Source: Cupriavidus lacunae (GTDB lineage Bacteria > Pseudomonadota > Gammaproteobacteria > Burkholderiales > Burkholderiaceae). Taken from it: DNA of 64,000 bases. The stretch is from NCBI RefSeq assembly GCF_003353055.1, contig NZ_QKWJ01000012.1:83604-147603 (forward strand), in the 5' to 3' direction. Below, one piece after another: positions 29,404-39,673 of the stretch. The translations under genes and the position numbers were made by a program. The notes beneath the pieces are model-generated. The model did not search any database and was not told where the DNA came from. It saw nothing but the letters and a program-made list of their open reading frames with translations. How positions within the stretch are numbered: position 1 is the stretch's first letter; each line of letters opens with the position of its first letter.

Positions 29404-30561
29404 ATGCAGAAAACCATTCTGGCCGTTGCCGCGTGCTGTGCCTGCGGCGCGGTCCAGGCGCAGTCCAGCGTCACGTTGTATGGGGTGGCTGACGCCAATG
29501 TGGAATATGTCAATCACGTCGGCGCTCCGCCTCAGGCAAGCAATAACTTCAATCCGGGGCCGGCGAACAATGTCTTTCGCGAGAATTCCGGAGGCCTTTC
29601 GGGCTCACGCTGGGGCCTGCGCGGCACCGAGGATCTTGGCGGGGGGCTGAAGTCCGTCTTCGCGCTCGAAGGCGGCTTCAATATCGATTCCGGCCTGGCG
29701 CAACAGGGGGGGCGCTTGTTCGGCCGCCAGGCCTTTGTCGGCTTGCAGACGAACTACGGTCAGCTTATCTTCGGCCGCCAGTACACATCGCTGTTCAGTA
29801 CCGTGGCGAACTTCGTTCCGGCACGCTTTGCCACCCAGTATGAACCGGCCGCGCTGATTACCGGCTTCAACTATCGGGAGGACAATACCGTCAAGTACAC
29901 CGGCGTGTTCGGTCCACTGACAGCGATGGCGCATTGGACGTTCGGCGCCGGCCTGACCCTGCCGCGAACCAGTCCGACTGCCGTCACCGCCGGCGGCAAC
30001 GGCGAAGTCCCGGGGGAGTTTCGCCGCGACACGGGCTACGGCGCAGCGCTGTCATACGGCGCCGGCCTCTTCAGGCTGGGCGTGGGCTACGACCAGTGGA
30101 ACCCGACCATCGGCACCGGCTCCGGCACCTACAAGAAGGCTGCCGTGATGGCCAACTTTGGTACCGACAAGGCCAATGTCAGCGCCGGCTATCGCTGGGG
30201 ACAGAATCGTGACCAGAATGGCGCCTTGTTGCTGCGAGATGACTTCTACTGGGTCGGCGGCAATTACAAGGTCTTGAATGATCTCACCCTGACACTTGAG
30301 TACAACTACCAGGACGTCAAGAGCCTGGCGGGAAGCCCCAATTTCACCAACCCCTGGCAGATTGCCTTTATCGCTGACTATGCCTTGTCGAAGCGCACCG
30401 ATGTCTATCTGACGACGGCCTATGCCAAGCATGCGGGCCTGGCGCTGGATTCCGCGGCAACCGGGTATGCGACCAGTCTCGCGCTGGGCAACAGCTATGC
30501 ACTCGGTGCGGGCCAGTCTTCGATGCTTGGGGTTGCACTTGGCATCCGCCATATCTTCTGA
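29404..30561 (+). CDS. Gram-negative porin (burkholderial trimeric type)
   Basis: A 385-residue outer-membrane porin of the type abundant in betaproteobacteria. The start is MQKTILAVAACCACGAVQAQ with signal peptidase cleavage after AQA-like residues near 20, followed by SSVTLYGVADANVEY, the usual first strand. Further marks are GSRWGLRGTEDLGGGLKSVF with the porin loop and the C-terminal GIRHIF ending in Phe. GGAGGAG precedes the ATG at 29404. It probably gives passage for the substrate of the adjacent catabolic genes and shares the TGTCGACA promoter type. Confidence 0.92.
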   Translation: MQKTILAVAACCACGAVQAQSSVTLYGVADANVEYVNHVGAPPQASNNFNPGPANNVFRENSGGLSGSRWGLRGTEDLGGGLKSVFALEGGFNIDSGLAQQGGRLFGRQAFVGLQTNYGQLIFGRQYTSLFSTVANFVPARFATQYEPAALITGFNYREDNTVKYTGVFGPLTAMAHWTFGAGLTLPRTSPTAVTAGGNGEVPGEFRRDTGYGAALSYGAGLFRLGVGYDQWNPTIGTGSGTYKKAAVMANFGTDKANVSAGYRWGQNRDQNGALLLRDDFYWVGGNYKVLNDLTLTLEYNYQDVKSLAGSPNFTNPWQIAFIADYALSKRTDVYLTTAYAKHAGLALDSAATGYATSLALGNSYALGAGQSSMLGVALGIRHIF

Positions 30562-30578
30562 GCGCCTGGTTTAATCAT

Positions 30579-30601
30579 CCCCGTTCGTCTCGCGAACGGG
30601 G
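30579..30601. terminator. Stem-loop between convergent porin and dioxygenase genes
   Basis: Perfect 9-bp arms CCCCGTTCG and CGAACGGGG with a 5-base loop, placed 17 bases after the porin stop and about 60 bases beyond the end of the convergent gene. No T-run follows on either strand, so termination efficiency is uncertain. Confidence 0.5.
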
Positions 30602-30663
30602 ATTGCCGGGGTGCCGCGCAGCGTTCTGCAACCTGGCTGCGCGCGCACCGGATATGCTCCCTC

Positions 30664-31461
30664 TTACATCGGAACTTCCCCCTTCAGCGTAACGCGATTG
30701 AGCACACGCTCCTGGCTTCCGTAGTCGTGCACGGCGTAGTGCATGGTGCAGCGGTTATCCCACATGACAACGTCGCCGCGGCTCCAGATGTGCCGATAGA
30801 CATTGTCTGGGGTGGTGGAGTGCTGGTAAAGGTAGTTGAGCAGCGGGCGGCTTTCTTCCATGGTCCACCCTTCGATCCCAAGCACGTTTTCGTCGTGGGC
30901 GATATACAAGGCCTGGCGTCCCGTTTCGGGATGCGTGCGCACGATCGGATGCACTGCCTGCGGTATGTCCTTTTCCGCGACCCCGAGCATGCGTCCGAGC
31001 CGCGAGCCGCGAAAGCGCAGTTTCAATCCCTGGAGTGTCTCGCGCAGCCCGGGAGACAGCCGTTCGTAGGCAAGATACTGATTCGACCACATCGTGTCCC
31101 CACCGTGAGGCACATGGACGGCGCTCAGGATCGAAACCTTCGGTGGCACCGCGGTGAAGGGGGCGTCATAGTGCCACGCTTCGGTGGATGCAGTTTCCTT
31201 CGGGATCTTGGTGATCTGCACCACTTCCGGATAGCCGTCGAGGGGCTGGAGCATTGCGGTGACGACGGGCTCGCCCCAGCGACTGGCAAAGGCCAGCTGC
31301 TCTCGGGGCTGAATATGCTGACCTCTGAAGACCAGCGTGCAATGGTCCAGGAACGCGCGCTGCAGAAGCTCGAACTGCGCATCGTCAAGCGGTTCGTTCA
31401 GGTTGATGCCATCGACCGATGCGCCGACGGAACCCGTAGTGGGCGTGATCTTCACAGCCAT
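30664..31461 (-). CDS. TauD/TfdA-family Fe(II)/2-oxoglutarate dioxygenase
   Basis: A 265-residue dioxygenase of the TauD/TfdA family, which oxidatively releases sulfite, phenols or related groups from sulfonates, alkyl sulfates or aryloxy acids. Iron ligands are H97 and D99 (WHYDAPF) and H241 (MHYAVHDY), with R252 for 2-oxoglutarate. The substrate cannot be read from the sequence. Start 31461 (MAVKI) is chosen because AGGAG lies 7 bases before it; ATG 31467 is too close to that site. Divergent from an MDR oxidoreductase gene with a shared TGTCGACA site between. Confidence 0.87.
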   Translation of the reverse strand: MAVKITPTTGSVGASVDGINLNEPLDDAQFELLQRAFLDHCTLVFRGQHIQPREQLAFASRWGEPVVTAMLQPLDGYPEVVQITKIPKETASTEAWHYDAPFTAVPPKVSILSAVHVPHGGDTMWSNQYLAYERLSPGLRETLQGLKLRFRGSRLGRMLGVAEKDIPQAVHPIVRTHPETGRQALYIAHDENVLGIEGWTMEESRPLLNYLYQHSTTPDNVYRHIWSRGDVVMWDNRCTMHYAVHDYGSQERVLNRVTLKGEVPM

Positions 31462-31568
31462 ACACATCTCCTTGCCTGGTCTTGACTGCCCGTCCGATCG
31501 GCGGGCGCTGACTGGACGCGCGGCGAGCCGACGTTGCGTTCCAGGTTCAGGCAAGCATAGTCTATTTA

Positions 31569-31598
31569 TGTCGACAAAAACAACAGTGAGTGTATAGT
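31569..31598 (+). promoter_or_regulatory. Promoter with TGTCGACA over the -35 hexamer, divergent intergenic region
   Basis: TGTCGACA at 31569-31576; its last six bases serve as a -35-like TCGACA, followed after 16 bases by TATAGT at 31593-31598, pointing toward the MDR-pnt genes. On the other strand the same octamer would lie inside a spacer between TTGTTT and TATGCT for the dioxygenase gene. Both directions could therefore be repressed by one bound protein. Confidence 0.6.
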
Positions 31599-31748
31599 TG
31601 CGATGGCCGGGACCCATGTCGATTCACGGAACTGCGAGGAGACTCAGATGGAACGTCATCAATTTGGCCAGACAGGGTGGGGGCGATTCCTTCGCATCAC
31701 AAGGCCTGGCCTGACCGGGGCCTTGCGGTCTGGACGGAGGTGCTTGCC

Positions 31749-32735
31749 ATGATGGCGGTCTGGTACGACCGGCAAGGGCCGGCGCCGCAGGTATTGCAGC
31801 ATGGGGAATTGCCGACGCCGCAGCCTGGCCCAGGCGAGGTGCGTGTTCGCCTTTACGCATCAGCGGTCAATCCCGCGGATGCCAACCGGCGCGCGGGACG
31901 CATGCACACCATGGAGTTCCCGCGCATCGTTCCCCATAGCGACGGGGCGGGCATGATCGACGCCGTCGGGCCGGGCATTGATTCGAACATGGTGGGTGCG
32001 CGCGTGTGGATCTGCTTCGGCCAGCGGGGCAGGCCGTTTGGAACCGCTGCGCAATACATCTGCTTGCCCCTGGAGCTTACACAACCATTGCCTGAAGCGA
32101 TCGCATTCACGCAGGGCGCTTGCCTGGGCATTCCTGGCCTGACCGCTTACTGCAGCCTGTTCCTGGCGGGGCCGATCGCGGGGAAGACCGTTCTGGTCAC
32201 GGGGGCCGCCGGCGCGGTGGGGCATTACACCGTGCAACTCGCCAAATGGGCGGGCGCGCGCGTGATCGCGACGGTCAGTTCACCGGAGAAGAAGGCGCAC
32301 GCCGAGCGTGGTGGGGCGGACGCGGTCATCGACTACACCATGCCCGATGCAGCCGCGCGAATTTTCGAGGCGACGGCGGGCAAGGGCGTGGAGCACATCG
32401 TGGATGTAGATGCCATCGGGAACCTGGCATTGTGCCTGGAGGTGGCGGCAAATCACGCGCACTGGATTTCTTACGCCGTGGGCCCCGACTCCAGCCACGC
32501 ATTGCCGCTGGCCCGGCTGATACGCAAGAACATCAGCCTGCGCGGCCTGTATATGCCCGATATCGCGCCATCGCTGCGCAGAGAGGCGCAGCAAGGGCTG
32601 ACGCGATGGCTGGCCGAGGTGCCGGACGCTGTTCACGCCGTGCACAAGGTATTCCCGCTGCGGGAGACGGCACTGGCCCACGCCGAAGTCGAGGCGCGCA
32701 GCAAGCTTGGCACGGTCGTGGTGAGCTGCGAATGA
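31749..32735 (+). CDS. MDR-superfamily NADPH:quinone oxidoreductase-like protein
   Basis: A 328-residue zinc-free-looking medium-chain reductase of the quinone oxidoreductase branch: GroES-like N-terminal half and a Rossmann half with the nucleotide loop VLVTGAAGAVGHYTVQLAKW. Zinc-structural cysteines of alcohol dehydrogenases are absent. Such enzymes reduce enones, enoyl compounds or quinones with NADPH. GGAGG ends 8 bases before ATG 31749. It is followed after 28 bases by pntAA, so it heads an operon with the transhydrogenase. Confidence 0.85.
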   Translation: MMAVWYDRQGPAPQVLQHGELPTPQPGPGEVRVRLYASAVNPADANRRAGRMHTMEFPRIVPHSDGAGMIDAVGPGIDSNMVGARVWICFGQRGRPFGTAAQYICLPLELTQPLPEAIAFTQGACLGIPGLTAYCSLFLAGPIAGKTVLVTGAAGAVGHYTVQLAKWAGARVIATVSSPEKKAHAERGGADAVIDYTMPDAAARIFEATAGKGVEHIVDVDAIGNLALCLEVAANHAHWISYAVGPDSSHALPLARLIRKNISLRGLYMPDIAPSLRREAQQGLTRWLAEVPDAVHAVHKVFPLRETALAHAEVEARSKLGTVVVSCE

Positions 32736-32763
32736 TCATTAACTCGTGTGAAGTGAAGGTGCT

Positions 32764-33882
32764 ATGAAAATAGGCATTCCAATCGAAATCCAGGCGGGAG
32801 AGCAGCGGGTTGCCGCCACCCCCGAAACGGTCAGGAAATTTGTGGCACAGGGCCACCAGGTCCTGGTGCAGGCGGGCGCAGGGGTGCGCGCGAGCCAGAC
32901 CGACGCGGCATATGAGGCGGCCGGCGCTCGCATCGGCACGGCCGCCGAGGCGCTGGGCGCGGACCTGGTGCTGAAAGTGCGGGCGCCCGATATCGTGGAG
33001 CTGGCGCAGATGCGGCCCGGTGCGGCACTGGTCGGCATGCTGAACCCGTTTGATGTCCAGAACCAGGCGCGCATGGCGGCTGCCGGTATCACCGCCTTTG
33101 CGCTGGAAGCCGCGCCGCGCACCACGCGCGCGCAGAGCATGGACGTGCTGTCGTCGCAGGCCAATATCGCCGGCTACAAGGCCGTGCTGGTGGCCGCGCG
33201 CCACTACCAGCGCTTCATGCCGATGCTGATGACCGCCGCCGGCACCGTCAAGGCCGCGCGCGTGCTGATCCTGGGCGCCGGCGTGGCAGGCCTGCAGGCC
33301 ATTGCCACGGCCAAGCGGCTGGGCGCGGTGATCGAGGCCTCCGACGTGCGCCCCGCGGTCAAGGAGCAGATCGAATCGCTGGGCGGCAAGTTCCTCGACG
33401 TGCCGTTCCTGACCGATGAAGAGCGCGAGATCGCGCAGGGCGTGGGCGGCTATGCCCGCCCGATGCCGCCGGACTGGATGAAGCGCCAGGCCGAGCTGGT
33501 GCACCAGCGCGCGATCCAGGCCGACATCGTCATCACCACGGCGCTGATCCCGGGCCGCAAGGCGCCGGTGCCGCTGCAGGAAGCGACCGTGCAGCAGATG
33601 AAGCCGGGCTCGGTGGTGGTGGACCTGGCCGCCGTGCAGGGCGGCAACTGCCCGCTGACGGTGGCCGACGAGGTGGTCAACCACAACGGCGTCATCATCA
33701 TCGGGCACACCAACCTGGCCAGCATGGTGGCGGCCGACGCCTCGGCGCTCTATGCCCGCAACGTGCTGGATTTCCTCAAGCTGATCCTGGACAAGGATGG
33801 GAAGCTGGTTGTCAATCAGGAAGACGACATCGTCGCTGCCTGCCTGATGACCGGGCGTGACGAAATGGCGCTGGCCAGTTAA
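32764..33882 (+). CDS. pntAA: NAD(P) transhydrogenase subunit alpha part 1
   Basis: A 372-residue soluble NAD(H)-binding subunit (domain I) of proton-translocating transhydrogenase. Visible are MKIGIPIEIQAGEQRVAATP at the start, the AlaDh/PNT loop RVLILGAGVAGLQAIATAKRLGA near 160-182 and the C-terminal GRDEMALAS. It works with PntAB and PntB to drive NADPH formation from NADH with the proton gradient. The split alpha subunit (two genes) is common in alpha- and betaproteobacteria. Confidence 0.93.
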   Translation: MKIGIPIEIQAGEQRVAATPETVRKFVAQGHQVLVQAGAGVRASQTDAAYEAAGARIGTAAEALGADLVLKVRAPDIVELAQMRPGAALVGMLNPFDVQNQARMAAAGITAFALEAAPRTTRAQSMDVLSSQANIAGYKAVLVAARHYQRFMPMLMTAAGTVKAARVLILGAGVAGLQAIATAKRLGAVIEASDVRPAVKEQIESLGGKFLDVPFLTDEEREIAQGVGGYARPMPPDWMKRQAELVHQRAIQADIVITTALIPGRKAPVPLQEATVQQMKPGSVVVDLAAVQGGNCPLTVADEVVNHNGVIIIGHTNLASMVAADASALYARNVLDFLKLILDKDGKLVVNQEDDIVAACLMTGRDEMALAS

Positions 33883-33892
33883 GGAGACTGCG

Positions 33893-34239
33893 ATGGAAAT
33901 CGTAAGCCATACGGTGATTAACCTGATTATTTTCGTGCTGGCGATCTACGTGGGCTACCACGTGGTCTGGACGGTCACCCCCGCGCTGCATACGCCGCTG
34001 ATGGCCGTGACCAATGCCATCTCGGCCATCATCATCGTCGGCGCGATGCTGGCCGCGGGCCTGACCGAAGGCTATGTCGGCCGGACCATGGGCACGCTGG
34101 CGGTGGCACTGGCTGCGGTCAATGTGTTCGGCGGCTTCCTGGTCACGCAACGCATGCTGGAGATGTTCAGGAAGAAGGCGCCGAGACCGGTGCAGAAGGC
34201 AGCGGCCCGCGCCGACGGCAAACTGGCGGAGGCAGCACA

Positions 34240-34243
<4 letters not shown>
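33893..34243 (+). CDS. pntAB: NAD(P) transhydrogenase subunit alpha part 2
   Basis: A 116-residue membrane protein with about three hydrophobic segments (INLIIFVLAIYVGYHVVW; SAIIIVGAMLAAG; MGTLAVALAAVNVFGGFLV) forming part of domain II of the transhydrogenase. AAGGAG sits 7 bases before the ATG at 33893. It begins 10 bases after pntAA and overlaps pntB by ATGA. Confidence 0.92.
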
Positions 34244-35703
<1,460 letters not shown>

Positions 35704-35704
35704 T

Positions 35705-35744
35705 GACCGCGGGAGGGCGGCTGGCTGGCCGCCCACCCGCGGTC
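35705..35744 (+). terminator. Hairpin after pntB
   Basis: Nested inverted repeat with arms GACCGCGGG/CCCGCGGTC and inner GGGCGGC/GCCGCCC starting 2 bases after the pntB stop codon. No T-run follows, so it may terminate weakly or only stabilise the message end. Confidence 0.5.
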
Positions 35745-35828
35745 GGATGCCGACCCAGGCATTCAGCGCCGATCTGCCCGGGAGCGAGCAGCAGTTGAGC
35801 AGTGGGTTCCTGGGCGTTGACCAGACGC

Positions 35829-35854
35829 AAAAACGGCCGCGCTTGCGCGGCCGT
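35829..35854 (-). terminator. Rho-independent terminator after the acyl-CoA synthetase gene
   Basis: On the minus strand a perfect 10-bp stem ACGGCCGCGC/GCGCGGCCGT with a two-base loop is followed by TTTTT (five A at 35829-35833 on the plus strand). It lies 28 bases beyond the stop codon of the minus-strand gene, as expected for the end of the four-gene operon that begins at 39385. Confidence 0.8.
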
Positions 35855-35881
35855 CTCGGATTTCCAGGCGTCACCCACTGA

Positions 35882-37519
35882 TCAGTGGGTGTTCCCCTGG
35901 CGCGCATGCAGGAAATGCCGCTGGTAGCGCTCCCGCAGCGGACCCTTCAGCATTTTCCCGGTCGCCCCCAAAGGAATCTCGTCAACGAAGACCACATCGT
36001 CCGGCGTCCACCATTTCGCGATCTTGCCGCAAAAGTAGTCGAGCAGTTGTTCGCGTTTCATGGCGCTGTCCGGCTTGCGCACCACAACCAGCAGAGGGCG
36101 CTCATCCCACTTCGCGTGCGCCACGCCGATGCACGCCGCCATGGACACCTCGGGATGGCCCATGGCGATGTTCTCCAGTTCGATCGAGCTGATCCATTCT
36201 CCGCCGGACTTGATGACATCCTTGGTCCGGTCGGTAATCTGCATGAAGCCGTCGGCATCGATGGTGGCGATATCGCCGGTCGGAAACCAGCCATCCACGA
36301 GGGGACTGTCGCCGTCTTGCCGATAATATTGGGAAAGCACCCAGGGGCCGCACACCAGGAGGTGACCTGCAGAGGTGCCGTCCCGTGGCAATTCCGCGCC
36401 GCTGTCGTCGACCACCTTGAGGTCGATGCCGAAAACGCAGCGCCCTTGCTTGGCCTGGATCGCATATCTTTGCTCGGGCGGCAGACGCCGCTGCGCCCCG
36501 GTCAATACGGCGGCCGAGCCGAACGGGCTGGTCTCGGTCATGCCCCATCCGTGGATGACGTGGATGCCATAGTCCTCCTCGAAGGCGCGCAGCATTGCCA
36601 GCGGGCAGGCGGATCCGCCGATCACGGTGCGCTTCATGGCGCTGAAACGCAGCCCGCCTGCGATGACGTGATCCAGCAACCCTTGCCACACGGTCGGCAC
36701 GCCGGCGGACATGGTGACTTGTTCGGCTTCGAACAAGTCGTAGAGCGACTTGCCGTCGAGCGCGGGGCCGGGAAAGACGATCTTCGCTCCCACCATGCAG
36801 GCGGAATAGGGCAAGCCCCAGGCATTGACGTGGAACATTGGCACCACGGGCAGGACGCAGTCGCTGGCGGACAGGTTCATGGAGTCGGGGAGGGCGCCGC
36901 CGTATGCATGCAGCACCGTCGATCGATGGCTGTACAGTACGCCTTTCGGATTGCCGGTGGTGCCGCTGGTGTAGCACAGGGATGACGCCCGATTCTCGTC
37001 GAAGGCGGGCCAGCTGTAGTGGTCATCCTGCGCGCCGACCAGATCTTCGTAGCACACCAGCCTGAGGCTGGAGACCGGCATGTGGGCGCGGTCCGTCATG
37101 ACTACCAGGTGCCTGACCGAAGCGAGCCGGCCAGCGAGCGCCTCAATCTGCGGGAGAAATGTCAGGTCGAAGCACAGCACCTGGTCCTGCGCATGCTCGA
37201 CGATCCAGGCGAGCTGGTCGGGATGGAGCCGGGGATTGAGCGTATGCAGCACGGCTCCCGATCCGGAAGCCGAGAAGTACAGCTCCAGGTGCCGATAGCC
37301 GTTCCACGCCAGTGTCCCGACCCGCTCGCCGGCCTCGACCCCAAGCTCGCGCAGCGCCTTGGCAAGACGGCGGGACCGCGATGCCATCTGCGCAAAGGTA
37401 TAGCGGTGGATGTCGCCTTCGGTGCGGCGCGAGACGATCTCCTGCCTGCCATGATGCCGCTCGGCATGCTGGAGCAGCGATGAGATCAGCAACGGTTGTT
37501 GCATCATTTGACCGAGCAT
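35882..37519 (-). CDS. AMP-forming acyl-CoA synthetase (medium/long-chain type)
   Basis: A 545-residue ligase of the ANL superfamily that activates a carboxylic acid to its CoA thioester. The phosphate loop [11 protein letters not shown] is at 183-193; [39 protein letters not shown] and the C-terminal lysine segment [11 protein letters not shown] are present. The pattern resembles the FadD/AlkK-type medium- to long-chain group; aryl acids are possible. AGGAGA precedes the ATG. Last gene of the minus-strand operon with two unknown small proteins and an MDR reductase, so it probably activates a product of that pathway. An 18-bp palindrome (ACCCACTGATCAGTGGGT) spans its stop. Confidence 0.9.
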   Translation of the reverse strand: MLGQMMQQPLLISSLLQHAERHHGRQEIVSRRTEGDIHRYTFAQMASRSRRLAKALRELGVEAGERVGTLAWNGYRHLELYFSASGSGAVLHTLNPRLHPDQLAWIVEHAQDQVLCFDLTFLPQIEALAGRLASVRHLVVMTDRAHMPVSSLRLVCYEDLVGAQDDHYSWPAFDENRASSLCYTSGTTGNPKGVLYSHRSTVLHAYGGALPDSMNLSASDCVLPVVPMFHVNAWGLPYSACMVGAKIVFPGPALDGKSLYDLFEAEQVTMSAGVPTVWQGLLDHVIAGGLRFSAMKRTVIGGSACPLAMLRAFEEDYGIHVIHGWGMTETSPFGSAAVLTGAQRRLPPEQRYAIQAKQGRCVFGIDLKVVDDSGAELPRDGTSAGHLLVCGPWVLSQYYRQDGDSPLVDGWFPTGDIATIDADGFMQITDRTKDVIKSGGEWISSIELENIAMGHPEVSMAACIGVAHAKWDERPLLVVVRKPDSAMKREQLLDYFCGKIAKWWTPDDVVFVDEIPLGATGKMLKGPLRERYQRHFLHARQGNTH

Positions 37520-37564
37520 GGATGTCTCCTCTGTCGTTTCGTCCTGATGGATTGTGATCCGGGC

Positions 37565-37930
37565 TCAGCCGGCACGGCGGGCCCGCTCGCCGATCTGCTG
37601 CAGCAGGGTCAGCGCGTGCCGTGCCGCCGCCCGTCCGCCCTCGACGTCTCCGCGGACGAAGAGCGGGCGCAGTTCCTCGATTTCCCCAAGGGCACGCAGC
37701 ACGTCGGGCTCGACAATCGAGTACTTGCGCAAGGTGTTGACCACCAGCATGCTGGTATGGACGATATCCGTGCCATGCTCCGACACGCCGTGCCGGTGGA
37801 GCGCATAGTTCGCCCAGTGGGTGCCGGCAAGCATGGCGGCTTCGATCTGCATCTCCCAGTCGTCGTCGCGGCAGACCGCAAGCGAACGTTCGATACGTTC
37901 GGCAACGCGGCGATGTGATTCCGGATTCAT
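37565..37930 (-). CDS. Hypothetical helical protein, member of a related pair
   Basis: A 121-residue protein of unrecognised family, predicted mostly helical and soluble. It contains AGTHWANYALHRHG, which fits the pattern AGTxxxNxxLHxxG also present in the protein encoded just upstream; a further His follows in both (DIVH here). The ATG overlaps the stop of that upstream gene (ATGA). The two are therefore probably partners in one complex. The operon context (MDR reductase, acyl-CoA synthetase) suggests a catabolic or redox role, but no activity can be named. Confidence 0.7.
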   Translation of the reverse strand: MNPESHRRVAERIERSLAVCRDDDWEMQIEAAMLAGTHWANYALHRHGVSEHGTDIVHTSMLVVNTLRKYSIVEPDVLRALGEIEELRPLFVRGDVEGGRAAARHALTLLQQIGERARRAG

Positions 37931-38382
37931 TGCTGGCTCCCTTCGCAGTAGTGCTGCACGATCGATGTGACCTCGGCAAAGGCGTGGTCGCATGCCCTGA
38001 CAATCTCCGACGTCGCCGCGACGCCCTCGCGGATGCAGGGGTCCCGATAGCGCTCGATCGCCTCGAGCGCGTGCTCCAGGGACCGGATCGGAGCCGGGAT
38101 CTCGCCTTCAATCGGTGGCCAGCCCACGTGGCTGACGTCGCCAGGGCCGCGTAGCGCCCTGGCGTAGCTTCCGTCTGCCTGGCGCACCATGTGCACGCCG
38201 GGGATGGTGGAGAACACCGGGTCGTCGCTGGTGAGCCCTGCCAGGTGCAGGCTGGCGTTGAGCGCGTTGGTGCCGGCGGTGAGTGTCGTCCAGAACCAGA
38301 GTTCGAAGTCCTCCAGCGGATCGAAGCGCTGGCGCAGGGAACTGAGCCGCCTGAACTTGTCGAGGTGCGATGGCACTTGCAT
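37927..38382 (-). CDS. Hypothetical protein, upstream partner of the related pair
   Basis: A 151-residue protein of unrecognised family, starting MQVPSHLDKFRRLSSL. The segment AGTNALNASLHLAG matches AGTxxxNxxLHxxG of its downstream neighbour, and a VH pair follows (PGVHMV). Aromatic-rich helices (FELWFWTTLTAG) come just before the motif. No signal peptide or clear membrane span. Starts 19 bases after the MDR gene stop and overlaps the next gene. Function unknown. Confidence 0.7.
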   Translation of the reverse strand: MQVPSHLDKFRRLSSLRQRFDPLEDFELWFWTTLTAGTNALNASLHLAGLTSDDPVFSTIPGVHMVRQADGSYARALRGPGDVSHVGWPPIEGEIPAPIRSLEHALEAIERYRDPCIREGVAATSEIVRACDHAFAEVTSIVQHYCEGSQQ

Positions 38383-38401
38383 GATGGATGTGCTCCCATG
38401 G

Positions 38402-39385
38402 TCAGGCCGAAGCCTGGTCGACAGTCAGGACGATCTTGCCGATATGCTGGTCGGTCTCCATGTAGGCGTGCGCCTGCGCGATATCCTCAAGGGGATAGCT
38501 GCGATCGATCGGCAGCGACAGACGGCCCGCATTCAGGTGGGGCACCAGGTCATTCGCGCATGCCTGCACACAGGCAAGGCGTTCCGCCTCGGTGCGCGTG
38601 CGGAAGGTGACGCCGATCAGCTTCAGGCGCCGCAACCACAGCAGTTCCAGATTGATGGCCGCGGTGCTGGAGCCAAGCCGGCCAATATTGACCAGCCGCC
38701 CCTTGACCGCCAGGCATTGGAGGTTGGTTTCGAAAACCGTGCCGCCCACCGAGTCGATGACAATGTCGACGCCGCGATTGCCCGTGAGCTTCATGACGGC
38801 TTCCAGCAGGTCTTGCCTGGAAATGTCAATGACATGCTCAATGCCGAGCTGCCTGAGTTGCTCCACTTTGGCCGCCGATCGCGACGTGGCGATCACCATT
38901 CCCGCGCCCATGGCACGGGCGATCTGGATTGCGGCGAGCCCGATGCCGCTGGACGCGGCATTGACCAGTACGGTCTCACCCGGCTTCAGCTGGCCGTTGG
39001 TGATCAGGGCGTCGTGGGCGGTGATCAGCACATTGGGCAACGCCGCCGCCTGCACCCATGGCAGGGTCCCGGGCACGCGGATCAGCGCCAGCGGATCGGC
39101 CAGCACGTACTCGGCCTGCCCACCGTTGCCGTGGCCAATCACTCTGTCACCCGGCTCCCAGCCGGCTACCTCCGCGCCGACGGCCGCGACTTCCCCCGCG
39201 AATTCTACGCCGGCGGGCAGGGGATGCCCTTCGCGTGCGCGCTTGACGATATTGATTTCGCCACGGTTCAGCCCCGATGCTCGTACGCGCACCAGGATCT
39301 GGCCGGCGGCCGGGACCGGCGTTGGCACATCGACGAGCTTCAGGGTGCCACCTTCCGCTCCGGGAAATATGCGTACCGCTTTCAT
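38402..39385 (-). CDS. MDR-superfamily quinone oxidoreductase-like protein
   Basis: A 327-residue medium-chain reductase starting MKAVRIFPGAEGG, with GroES-like half (GEINIVKRAREGHPLPAGVEFAGEV) and Rossmann half containing ETVLVNAASSGIGLAAIQIARAMGA. It lacks the structural zinc cysteines. Substrate unknown; probably an NAD(P)H-linked enone or quinone reductase. GGAGGAA lies upstream of the ATG. First gene of the minus-strand operon; a TGTCGACA site lies 90 bases upstream. Confidence 0.85.
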   Translation of the reverse strand: MKAVRIFPGAEGGTLKLVDVPTPVPAAGQILVRVRASGLNRGEINIVKRAREGHPLPAGVEFAGEVAAVGAEVAGWEPGDRVIGHGNGGQAEYVLADPLALIRVPGTLPWVQAAALPNVLITAHDALITNGQLKPGETVLVNAASSGIGLAAIQIARAMGAGMVIATSRSAAKVEQLRQLGIEHVIDISRQDLLEAVMKLTGNRGVDIVIDSVGGTVFETNLQCLAVKGRLVNIGRLGSSTAAINLELLWLRRLKLIGVTFRTRTEAERLACVQACANDLVPHLNAGRLSLPIDRSYPLEDIAQAHAYMETDQHIGKIVLTVDQASA

Positions 39386-39474
39386 GTCTGTTCCTCCACT
39401 CGGTTGTCGACGAGCTGTCGTTACCTGCTTCGGCAGCATCGGGCACGGTCAGTGTAGCAGCTAAAAATAATTAA

Positions 39475-39482
39475 TGTCGACA
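39475..39482 (-). promoter_or_regulatory. TGTCGACA site upstream of the minus-strand MDR operon
   Basis: Perfect octamer in AATTAATGTCGACATGTA. Read on the minus strand the TCGACA half could be a -35 element with TACACT (39456-39451) 18 bases further on as -10. It lies 90 bases upstream of the MDR start and 96 bases from the next site serving the divergent genes. Confidence 0.55.
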
Positions 39483-39570
39483 TGTAAGATGGCGGCAGGC
39501 CGTGCCTGGTAATTGCCGGCACGCATCGCAACTTCTCATGTGCAACGGCTTGATATTTTCTGTCGATTGA

Positions 39571-39601
39571 TGTCGACATAAATAAAAAGGACGAGTATAT
39601 T
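39571..39601 (+). promoter_or_regulatory. Promoter with TGTCGACA over the -35 hexamer, upstream of the amidohydrolase
   Basis: TGTCGACA at 39571-39578 with a half-matching TGTCGATT exactly 10 bases before it (39561-39568). The TCGACA part is followed after 17 bases by TATATT at 39596-39601. The amidohydrolase-family gene starts about 70 bases downstream. A good -35/-10 pair with a palindrome on the -35 suggests repression by occlusion. Confidence 0.65.
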
Positions 39602-39673
39602 GGTCCCTACAGGCTTAGGGCGCCTGTCCGTTTCGCTCCCGCGAACCCCTACACTGAGCCATGGAGACTGAAC

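Noticed and set aside
35873..35890. The 18-bp palindrome ACCCACTGATCAGTGGGT as an operator
   Set aside because: It spans a stop codon between convergent units, with a better terminator 20 bases away; a role in transcript ending is simpler than regulation.
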